NCBI GenBank assembly: GCA_003488415.1
Contig: DNLQ01000019.1
Location: forward strand, 1 to 15,400
Reading direction: 5' to 3'
From: Ruminococcus sp.
Lineage (GTDB): Bacteria > Bacillota > Clostridia > Oscillospirales > Ruminococcaceae
Length of the DNA: 15,400 nucleotides
Under the pieces are notes generated by a model. The model saw only the letters and a list, made by a program, of their open reading frames with translations. It was not told the origin of the DNA and did not search any database. Positions 8,392 to 14,442 of the stretch are shown piece by piece (the first letter of the stretch is position 1; each line of letters starts with the position of its first letter). The position numbers were made by a program, and so were the translations under genes.

Positions 8392-8478
8392 AGACAGCCG
8401 GATGAAATTAAAAAGAGTGGTAACCGCTCTGGCAGGCTGTCTCCTGCTTCTTTCAGGCAACAGCCGGGAGGCTGTTGC
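8389..8478 (+). promoter_or_regulatory. Alternating complementary segments around the start codon (possible RNA switch)
   Basis: Segment 1 (8389-8399, AGGAGACAGCC) is perfectly complementary to segment 2 (8435-8445, GGCTGTCTCCT). Pairing would put the end of the ribosome binding site in a stem and the ATG at 8402 in the loop. Segment 3 (8457-8465, GCAACAGCC) and segment 4 (8470-8478, GGCTGTTGC) form a perfect 9-bp hairpin with a GGGA (GNRA) loop. Segments 2 and 3 can also pair over 6 bp (8435-8440 with 8460-8465). These complementarities are visible in the sequence; a regulatory role is inference. Confidence 0.4.
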
Positions 8479-9154
8479 TGATACGCTGCTGCCCGACGGT
8501 ACTGTTGCCGGACTTCCGGCAAGACTGTCCGTTCTTGACTCCGAAGGAAACAGTCCCAATGAAAAGGGAGAGTACTTTTTCCACGTAGAGAATATGACAT
8601 TCGGTGAGACCTACACCAAGAATGTGCAGATAACGAATCTGCGTGAAGACAAGGCGTATCATATTTACTTCTATGTTGAACCTCTTGAGAAATCCGGTGA
8701 GATCGACCTTGAAAATGAAGTGGACTGCACCATGACACTGGGTGGCAGAGAGGTATTCCATGGCAATGTGAACGGTATAGGCAACATAGATCTGACAAAA
8801 GCTCCCCTTGATCTTGGATACTACAAGCCCGGTGACACTGACACGCTTTCGTGCAGTGTTGTATGGAACGGCATGGACGGTGACGTTTTCATTGATGAGG
8901 GCAAAAGGATAGTTGACAAGAAAGGAGTCACCGTCATACGTGATAAGGACGGTGACAGGTATGTATACGGGGAGATAACCTACAAGTGGATATTCTACGC
9001 TGCTGTAGACGAGGACTATGAGCCGCCGTACACCGGAATGTTTGCAGTTGACGGTTCACTGTGGCTGAGCTGTATAGCAGCGTCGGCAGTACTTCTTCTT
9101 GCAATGGCTCTGCTGGTGCTGAGAAAACGTCGGAAGGGAAATCAGGAAGAATGA
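8402..9154 (+). CDS. Sortase-anchored surface protein with PPYTG sorting signal
   Basis: A 250-residue protein. The N-terminal signal peptide (about 1-27) probably ends in AVA-DT; an LAGC stretch at 10-13 looks like a lipobox but follows too short a hydrophobic run. The ectodomain (about 28-205) is beta-rich and includes TYTKNVQITNLREDKAYHIY, loosely like the N-terminal half of TasA-type folds; I do not recognise a named family. The C-terminus is a complete cell-wall sorting signal: PPYTG at 208-212 (9023-9037), a hydrophobic helix (about 218-240) and the basic tail RKRRKGNQEE. Class B sortases of clostridia accept PPXTG-type signals (Clostridioides difficile SrtB cleaves S/N/P-PXTG). The sortase gene follows with an ATGA overlap, so this is its likely substrate. 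It may serve as the wall anchor for TasA-like fibres or the adhesin; that is inference. Confidence 0.85.
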   Translation: MKLKRVVTALAGCLLLLSGNSREAVADTLLPDGTVAGLPARLSVLDSEGNSPNEKGEYFFHVENMTFGETYTKNVQITNLREDKAYHIYFYVEPLEKSGEIDLENEVDCTMTLGGREVFHGNVNGIGNIDLTKAPLDLGYYKPGDTDTLSCSVVWNGMDGDVFIDEGKRIVDKKGVTVIRDKDGDRYVYGEITYKWIFYAAVDEDYEPPYTGMFAVDGSLWLSCIAASAVLLLAMALLVLRKRRKGNQEE

Positions 9155-9915
9155 AGAAGATACTGACGGTCTTAGTTGCACTTGCAGTTATAGCTGCCGG
9201 TATCTATGCCGGATACCGTTATCGCAATGAGGTATATCTTCCCGAGAAAGAACTGACGGAGGATACAGAAAAGATGGAGGAGCAGCTTGAAGAGCTGCGG
9301 CCTGCACTGCCGATGAAAGACGGAATACCGGAAGACGGCGAAGGACTTCCGGAGACTGTAACGTCTGAGTATGAGAATATGATAGCATGGCTCACCATCC
9401 CCGGTACACGCATCGACTATCCGGTGATGTACAGCGGTGATAATGAGTATTATCTCACCCATGCCTTTGACGGAACAGATAACGTCCTCGGCACACCCTT
9501 TCTGGATATGCGGTGTCTGCCGGATCTTTCGGGCTTTACATCCATTGTGTACGGACATCATTTCACACAGATGCGGATGTTTGCCGGTATCTTTTCCTTT
9601 AAGGACCAGACGTATATGGAGCAGCACGATACAGGGTATCTCATAACAGGAGACGGTGTCAGACAGGTAAGTTTTTTTGCATACCTTAATGTACCAAAGG
9701 AGTCACCGGTTTACAGCACAGTATTTCTGACCGAGGATGAAAAAACGGATTATCTTGATATGCTGTGGTCTGAGGCAGTATACGCCGTGAAGTATCAGCC
9801 GGAGGATCTTATTGACAAGCATCTGCTGCTGCTTTCCACCTGTACCTACGAATTTAACGACGCAAGGGGAGTCCTTGCGGGAGTTATCGAAGACGGTAAC
9901 AAACAGGATGAATAA
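9151..9915 (+). CDS. Class B sortase
   Basis: A 254-residue membrane-bound transpeptidase that cleaves a sorting signal and joins the protein to peptidoglycan or to another subunit. The start at ATG 9151 overlaps the previous stop (ATGA); the earlier in-frame start at 9061 would lie deep in the preceding gene. An N-terminal helix (about 4-20) is followed by an acidic linker and the SrtB domain from about residue 74: MIAWLTIPGTRIDYPVM, the SrtB hallmark DNEYYL, YGHH with His136, LLLSTCTYE with Cys231, and NDARGV with Arg239. All three catalytic residues are in place. Position and overlap make the PPYTG protein its natural substrate. It is the last gene of the surface operon, followed by a terminator. 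Confidence 0.95.
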   Translation: MKKILTVLVALAVIAAGIYAGYRYRNEVYLPEKELTEDTEKMEEQLEELRPALPMKDGIPEDGEGLPETVTSEYENMIAWLTIPGTRIDYPVMYSGDNEYYLTHAFDGTDNVLGTPFLDMRCLPDLSGFTSIVYGHHFTQMRMFAGIFSFKDQTYMEQHDTGYLITGDGVRQVSFFAYLNVPKESPVYSTVFLTEDEKTDYLDMLWSEAVYAVKYQPEDLIDKHLLLLSTCTYEFNDARGVLAGVIEDGNKQDE

Positions 9916-9920
9916 GAATC

Positions 9921-9960
9921 AAAAACCGTTGTTTCCATGTTTGAAACAGCGGTTTTTTCT
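9921..9960 (+). terminator. Rho-independent terminator after the sortase gene
   Basis: The arms at 9921-9935 (AAAAACCGTTGTTTC) and 9943-9957 (GAAACAGCGGTTTTT) pair over 15 bp with a single G-U wobble and a 7-nt loop. A T-rich tail follows. It begins 6 nt after the sortase stop codon. The A-run on the left also allows activity on the other strand, but no gene ends there from that side. Confidence 0.92.
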
Positions 9961-10012
9961 TCACAATAATAAACGGGATCTTTTCATGGAGGGAAGCAGC
10001 GGAAAAGGCGTA

Positions 10013-10041
10013 TTGACATGAAGTGAATGTTAGTTTATAAT
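10013..10041 (+). promoter_or_regulatory. Consensus sigma-70-type promoter of the cobalamin operon
   Basis: TTGACA at 10013-10018 and TATAAT at 10036-10041 match both consensus hexamers exactly, with a 17-nt spacer. Transcription should begin near 10048, about 20 nt before the GTG start of cbiD. The rest of 9961-10068 holds no gene, and I see no riboswitch-sized structure in it. Confidence 0.88.
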
Positions 10042-10056
10042 AATTGTATCGGTTCC

Positions 10057-10064
10057 GGAGGTGA
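10057..10064 (+). promoter_or_regulatory. Ribosome binding site deciding the GTG start of cbiD
   Basis: GGAGGTGA places its GGAGG core 7 nt upstream of GTG 10069. The only in-frame ATG (10027) lies inside the promoter, between the -35 and -10 boxes, and cannot be in the transcript. Confidence 0.85.
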
Positions 10065-10068
10065 GAGT

Positions 10069-11196
10069 GTGGAAAAGTACATATACAGCGGACAGAAAAA
10101 GCTAAGGTGCGGTTATACAACAGGGACGTGTGCAGCGTCAGCGGCAAAGGCATCCGCAATGCTGCTGCTCAGCGGTCAGATACCTTCAGAGGTAATGCTG
10201 AAGCTGCCATCGGGAGAACAGATAACTATTGAGGTATCGTCTGTTCTGAAAAATGAAGCAACGGCAGTGTCTTCAGTTGTCAAGGACAGCGGAGACGATC
10301 CTGATGTGACTAACGGTATAATAATTTTTGCAGAGGTCTCACTTTCATCCGAAGGTATAGAGATACTTGGCGGAGAAGGCATAGGCACAGTCACAAAGCC
10401 CGGACTGGATCAGCCTGTAGGAGCTGCTGCGATCAATTCAGTCCCACGTCGCATGATAGCTCAGGCGGTCACTGAGACAGCAGAAAAGTACGGCTACACA
10501 GGAGGATTCCGGATAGTGATATCAGCACCCGGAGGAGAGGAGCTTGCAAAAAAGACCTTCAATCCCAGAATGGGGATAGAGGGCGGTATATCAATTATCG
10601 GCACTACAGGTATAGTCGAGCCTATGAGTCAGCGGGCGCTGGTGGAAACAATACGTGCGGAAGCGAGTATGCGGCGTGCAGCCGGACATGAGTATCTGCT
10701 GCTGACAGTAGGCAATTACAGCGAGGACTTCATAAAGCTGAAAAACGGCACTCTTGCAGACCGGGCGGTAACTTGCAGCAACTACATCGGGGAAGCACTT
10801 GATATAGCGGTATCACTGGGATTCAAGGGTGTTCTGCTGGTGGGACATATCGGAAAGCTGGTAAAGCTGGGCAGCGGCATAATGAATACACATTCAGGCT
10901 ATGCTGACGGGAGGATGGAAACACTTATTGCCTGCGGAGTTCTTGCCGGAGCGGAAAGCGGAGTTCTTGCGGGACTTGCAGGCTGCGTGACCACAGATGC
11001 AGCGATAGAAATGCTTGAAGAGCATGGGGCAGCGGATAAAACGCTCAGGGTACTTACCGAGCGTGTGGGATACTACCTTGACTGCCGAGTACGCAGCAGC
11101 ATAGAAACAGGAGCGGTCATATTCTCTCAGAAGCAGGGGCTGGAGCTCATGACGAGTCGTGCTTCTGAGCTTATGGAACATATATCGGAGGAATAG
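10069..11196 (+). CDS. cbiD: Cobalt-precorrin-5B C1-methyltransferase
   Basis: A 375-residue protein starting at GTG 10069. CbiD uses S-adenosylmethionine to methylate C1 of the corrin ring in the anaerobic cobalamin pathway, after CbiG has opened the lactone. The N-terminal signature LRCGYTTGTCAASAAKAS is diagnostic for CbiD. Further family features are the FNPRMGIEGGISIIGTTGIV stretch and the glycine-rich GVLLVGHIGKLVKLGSG motif, and the length is typical. CbiD is specific to the anaerobic route and unrelated in sequence to the classical tetrapyrrole methylases that follow it. It is the first gene of the operon, directly behind a consensus promoter, and its TAG stop is one base from the next ATG. 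Confidence 0.96.
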   Translation: MEKYIYSGQKKLRCGYTTGTCAASAAKASAMLLLSGQIPSEVMLKLPSGEQITIEVSSVLKNEATAVSSVVKDSGDDPDVTNGIIIFAEVSLSSEGIEILGGEGIGTVTKPGLDQPVGAAAINSVPRRMIAQAVTETAEKYGYTGGFRIVISAPGGEELAKKTFNPRMGIEGGISIIGTTGIVEPMSQRALVETIRAEASMRRAAGHEYLLLTVGNYSEDFIKLKNGTLADRAVTCSNYIGEALDIAVSLGFKGVLLVGHIGKLVKLGSGIMNTHSGYADGRMETLIACGVLAGAESGVLAGLAGCVTTDAAIEMLEEHGAADKTLRVLTERVGYYLDCRVRSSIETGAVIFSQKQGLELMTSRASELMEHISEE

Positions 11197-11197
11197 T

Positions 11198-11956
11198 ATG
11201 GTACATTTTGTAGGGGCAGGCTGCGGAGCTGCCGATCTGATAACACTCAGGGGCAAGGCGCTCCTTGAAAGAGCTGATCTTGTGATCTACGCAGGCTCTT
11301 TGGTAAATCCGGAGCTGCTGAAGTATACTAAAAAGGGCTGCCGGATACTCAACAGTGCAAAGATGACTCTGGACGATGTTATCACTGAGATGCAGAAGGC
11401 AGAGTCTGAGGGACTTGAGACGGTGAGACTCCATACCGGAGATCCGAGCATATACGGGGCGATACGTGAGCAGATGGACAGACTCAGACTTTCGGGCATT
11501 GAGTACGATATATGTCCGGGAGTAAGCTCCTTCTGCGGAGCAGCAGCAGCTCTGAAGGCTGAATACACACTTCCTGACGTTTCGCAGACTGTAATACTCA
11601 CACGTATGGCAGGGCGTACACCGGTACCGGAAAGGGAGAGTGTAAAATCTCTTGCGGAGCATGGCGGTACTATGGTAATATTTCTCAGCGCAGGGATGAC
11701 AGAGGAGCTGTCACGTCAGCTGACGGAGGGCGGATATTCTCCTGAGACTCCGGCAGCTATAGTGTACAAGGCGACCTGGGAGGACGAAAAGGTGTGCCGC
11801 TGTACAGTAGGGACTCTTGCTGAGACTGCGAGGAAAAACGGAATATACAAGACAGCTCTGATAACCGTCGGGGGATTCCTGGGTGAAGACTACTCTCTGT
11901 CCAAGCTGTATGATCCGGCATTTGAGACGGAGTTCAGAAAGGCAGAGGAGAAATGA
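11198..11956 (+). CDS. cbiF: Cobalt-precorrin-4 C11-methyltransferase
   Basis: A 252-residue tetrapyrrole methylase (CbiF/CobM). It transfers a methyl group from S-adenosylmethionine to C11 of cobalt-precorrin-4. Signatures: the N-terminal VHFVGAGCGAADLITLRG (normally GAGPGD; a Cys replaces the usual Pro), ADLVIYAGSLV, the RLHTGDPSIYGAIREQ loop, CPGVSSFCGAAAAL and ILTRMAGRTPVPE, all typical of the C11 enzyme rather than of its paralogues. The start is ATG 11198, with GGAGG 6 nt upstream spanning the end of cbiD. Its stop overlaps the next start as ATGA, implying translational coupling. Confidence 0.95.
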   Translation: MVHFVGAGCGAADLITLRGKALLERADLVIYAGSLVNPELLKYTKKGCRILNSAKMTLDDVITEMQKAESEGLETVRLHTGDPSIYGAIREQMDRLRLSGIEYDICPGVSSFCGAAAALKAEYTLPDVSQTVILTRMAGRTPVPERESVKSLAEHGGTMVIFLSAGMTEELSRQLTEGGYSPETPAAIVYKATWEDEKVCRCTVGTLAETARKNGIYKTALITVGGFLGEDYSLSKLYDPAFETEFRKAEEK

Positions 11957-12984
11957 AGATAGCAGTCATATCCTTTACCGGTAAGGGACTTAGGCTCTCT
12001 GAACGCATACAGACTGTCCTGCCTGAGCATAAGGTGAAGCGTTACTGTCATATCAGTCATTGCGCCGATGGATGTGAAGAGTTTTCACGTACAGGCGAGC
12101 TTGTGGGAGAGCTGTGGGACAAAGCAGATGCAATAGTATTTGTGAGCGCCTGTGGTATAGCAGTAAGGGCAGCAGCTCCGTATCTTCGCTCCAAGACCAC
12201 CGATCCCGCAGTAGTGGTCATGGACGACAGCGGAAGGTATGCGATACCCATACTTTCAGGACATATCGGCGGAGGAAACGAGCTTGCGGAGAGACTTGCA
12301 GAAAGAGTCGGAGCAGAGGCGGTGATAACTACTGCAACTGATTCCGGAAAACATTTCTCCCCTGACAGCTTTGCAGCAGCAAACGGTCTGATGATCACAG
12401 ATATGTCAGCAGCAAAGGCGATAGCGTCAGCTATACTTGACGGAGAGAAAACGGGTATAGTAAGCGATTACGGATATACCGAGCTGCCCATTGACGTCTC
12501 AGAGGACGCCTTCTGCCGCACGGGGATGTATATAGGATGCAGCGGCAGAGAGCCGTTTCCGTTGACACTGAAGCTGATACCGAAGAATATCGTTATTGGC
12601 ATAGGCTGCCGGAAGGATACTCCGGCTGAGAGGATAGAAACGGCAGTGAAGCAGGCTTTCAGCCGGGCAGGAATACAGCCTGAGCGCATCATCATGGCAG
12701 CTACAATAGATATAAAAGCCCGTGAGGAAGGACTTCTGGAGTACTGCCGAAGTATAGGAGTTCCGCTCCGTATCTGTTCTGCCGAAGAACTTCTTGCTGT
12801 TCCGGGAGAATTCACCTCTTCAGATTTTGTAAGGAGCGTAACGGGAGTAGACAATGTATGCGAAAGGAGTGCGGCACTGTGCAGCGGAGGAAAGATAGTG
12901 ATAAGAAAGACCGCAGTCTGCGGAGTGACAGTTGCCGCAGCAGAGAAACCGATAACGCTGGATTTTGAAAGGAGGAGACTGTGA
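11953..12984 (+). CDS. cbiG: Cobalt-precorrin-5A hydrolase
   Basis: A 343-residue protein. CbiG opens the delta-lactone of cobalt-precorrin-5A and releases acetaldehyde (the C2 fragment), giving the substrate for CbiD. The N-terminal domain has KIAVISFTGKG, VSACGIAVRAAAPYL and the CbiG hallmark PILSGHIGGGNELAERLA (about residues 96-115). The C-terminal CobE/GbiG domain begins near residue 210 with IVIGIGCRKDTPAERIE and ends with the metal- or tetrapyrrole-facing GGKIVIRKTA region. The length is typical for the full two-part protein. It overlaps cbiF by 4 nt and cbiH by 1 nt. Confidence 0.95.
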   Translation: MKIAVISFTGKGLRLSERIQTVLPEHKVKRYCHISHCADGCEEFSRTGELVGELWDKADAIVFVSACGIAVRAAAPYLRSKTTDPAVVVMDDSGRYAIPILSGHIGGGNELAERLAERVGAEAVITTATDSGKHFSPDSFAAANGLMITDMSAAKAIASAILDGEKTGIVSDYGYTELPIDVSEDAFCRTGMYIGCSGREPFPLTLKLIPKNIVIGIGCRKDTPAERIETAVKQAFSRAGIQPERIIMAATIDIKAREEGLLEYCRSIGVPLRICSAEELLAVPGEFTSSDFVRSVTGVDNVCERSAALCSGGKIVIRKTAVCGVTVAAAEKPITLDFERRRL

Positions 12985-13706
12985 TGCTGTATATAGTAGG
13001 TACAGGAGCAGGCAGCCATGAAGGAATGACAATAGCTGCGGAGCAGGCTGTAAAAGAAAGCGGGCTTATAGTAGGCTACACAAAGTACATTGAGCTTCTC
13101 AGGGAGCATTTCCCGGATAAGGAGTATGCGTCTACAGGTATGCGTCAGGAGAAGGAGCGTGTGGAGCTTGCTCTGAAGGAGTCTCAGACAAAAGTAGTTT
13201 CACTGATATGCAGCGGAGATCCGCAGCTTTACGGAATGGCAGGACTTGCACTGGAGCTGAGTGAGAGATATCCGGGGACTGAAATAGAGATAGTTCCCGG
13301 AGTTACAGCAGCATTCAGCGGCGGAGCTGTACTCGGCTCTCCGCTGACCTGTGATTTTGCAGTAATAAGCCTTTCGGATCTGCTGACTCCCATGGAGAAG
13401 ATCTGTAAACGGCTTGAATGCACAGCAGAGTGTGATATGGTGATAGTACTTTACAATCCATCATCCAGGTCACGAAGCGACTATCTCCACAAAGCCTGTG
13501 ATATAGTGCTGAAATACCGAAGTCAGGAGACAGTATGCGGATACGTCAGGAATATCGGCAGGGAGGGTGAGGAAAGCAGGATACTCACATTATCCGAGCT
13601 TCGTGATACGGCTGTGGATATGTTCACAACGGTATATATAGGCAGCTCTGAAACGAAGGTGATCGGAGGAAGAATGGTTACTCCAAGAGGATACCGTGAT
13701 GTGTGA
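12984..13706 (+). CDS. cbiH: Cobalt-precorrin-3 C17-methyltransferase (ring contraction)
   Basis: A 240-residue tetrapyrrole methylase (CbiH/CobJ). It methylates C17 and drives ring contraction to cobalt-precorrin-4, upstream of CbiF in the pathway. Signatures: LYIVGTGAGSHEGMTIAAEQ, YTKYIELL, ICSGDPQLYGMAG, IVPGVTAAFSGGAVLGSPL, DFAVISLSDLLTPMEKICKR, VLYNPSSRSR and a terminal MVTPRGY, together specific for the C17 enzyme. AAAGGAGG (12968-12975) lies 8 nt before ATG 12984; a GTG at 12981 is also possible. The ATG shares its first base with the cbiG stop (TGATG). Confidence 0.95.
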   Translation: MLYIVGTGAGSHEGMTIAAEQAVKESGLIVGYTKYIELLREHFPDKEYASTGMRQEKERVELALKESQTKVVSLICSGDPQLYGMAGLALELSERYPGTEIEIVPGVTAAFSGGAVLGSPLTCDFAVISLSDLLTPMEKICKRLECTAECDMVIVLYNPSSRSRSDYLHKACDIVLKYRSQETVCGYVRNIGREGEESRILTLSELRDTAVDMFTTVYIGSSETKVIGGRMVTPRGYRDV

Positions 13707-14442
13707 TCTGCTGATATTCGGAGGAACAACCGAGGGCAGACTGCTTGCGGAGCTGTGTGTGAACAAAGGAATAGGGTGTACTGTGTCGGTAGCAACGGAT
13801 TACGGTGCATCGCTGCTTCCGGAGGGAGCAAAGGTACTTGTAGGCAGACTTGACTGTGACGGGATGAAGCAGCTTATCAGCCGGCAGGGATACAGAGCAG
13901 TCATAGATGCCACGCATCCCTATGCTTCCGAGGTTACGGCAAATATCCGTACAGCCTGTGCCGATACAGGGGCAAGCTACATAAGACTTGTCCGCCGGAG
14001 CGCAGTATCAAGCGGACGAACGGCTTCGTCCATGGGGGAGCTGATACACCTTATCGACAGTACACAGGGAACTGTATTGAGCACACTTGGAAGCAAGTCG
14101 CTTAGCGATCTGACAAAAGTGAAGGGATATAGTGAAAGAATGTGGCTGAGGTTACTGCCAGGTGAAGGAGTAAAAGAAAGGTGCAGGGAGCTGGGATATG
14201 ATGCTGATAAGGTGATAACGGAGAAGGGGCCGTTCACAGTGGAGCAGAACACAGAGCATATCAGGCTTAGCGGTGCATCGGTGCTTGTGACCAAGGAAAG
14301 CGGGGGAGCAGGGGGGTATCCTGAGAAGGCAGAAGCTGCAAGAATATGCGGCGCAGAGCTTATAACACTTATCCGTCCGGCAGAGCAGGGATACAGCTTT
14401 GAGGAAGTAAGAGAGATCATAGAGAAGGAGCTGGAAGAATGA
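13699..14442 (+). CDS. cbiJ: Cobalt-precorrin-6A reductase
   Basis: A 247-residue protein (CbiJ/CobK) that reduces cobalt-precorrin-6A to 6B with NAD(P)H. The N-terminal IFGGTTEGRLLAE is the family's nucleotide-binding loop. AVIDATHPYASEVTANI, VLSTLGSKSL, VITEKGPFTVEQN and LVTKESGGAGGYPEKAEAA follow in the expected order. The length is standard. ATG 13699 overlaps the cbiH end by 8 nt, with an AGAGG 8 nt upstream; GTG 13696 is a less likely alternative. Its stop overlaps the next start as ATGA. Confidence 0.95.
   Translation: MCDLLIFGGTTEGRLLAELCVNKGIGCTVSVATDYGASLLPEGAKVLVGRLDCDGMKQLISRQGYRAVIDATHPYASEVTANIRTACADTGASYIRLVRRSAVSSGRTASSMGELIHLIDSTQGTVLSTLGSKSLSDLTKVKGYSERMWLRLLPGEGVKERCRELGYDADKVITEKGPFTVEQNTEHIRLSGASVLVTKESGGAGGYPEKAEAARICGAELITLIRPAEQGYSFEEVREIIEKELEE

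Noticed and set aside
8429..8440. LAGC lipobox in the PPYTG protein
   Set aside because: The hydrophobic run before the Cys is only about seven residues and continues after it, and an AVA-type signal peptidase site follows. Together with the C-terminal sorting signal, a lipoprotein is unlikely.
7525..8559. 344-codon open frame on the minus strand
   Set aside because: It lies opposite the TasA-like gene and the PPYTG gene start, its translation is Cys/Ile/Ser-rich with no recognisable motif, and its length is explained by the codon bias of the + strand genes.
9061..9150. Sortase start at 9061
   Set aside because: It would overlap the transmembrane-coding end of the PPYTG gene by about 90 nt. 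ATG 9151 gives a normal membrane anchor and an ATGA overlap.
9961..10012. Cobalamin riboswitch or small RNA between the terminator and the promoter
   Set aside because: The stretch is about 50 nt, lies upstream of the promoter, and contains only a weak CTTTTC/GAAAAG pairing.
10027..10068. ATG at 10027 as the start of cbiD
   Set aside because: It lies between the -35 and -10 boxes of the consensus promoter and lacks a ribosome binding site. GTG 10069 follows GGAGG and yields the standard CbiD N-terminus.
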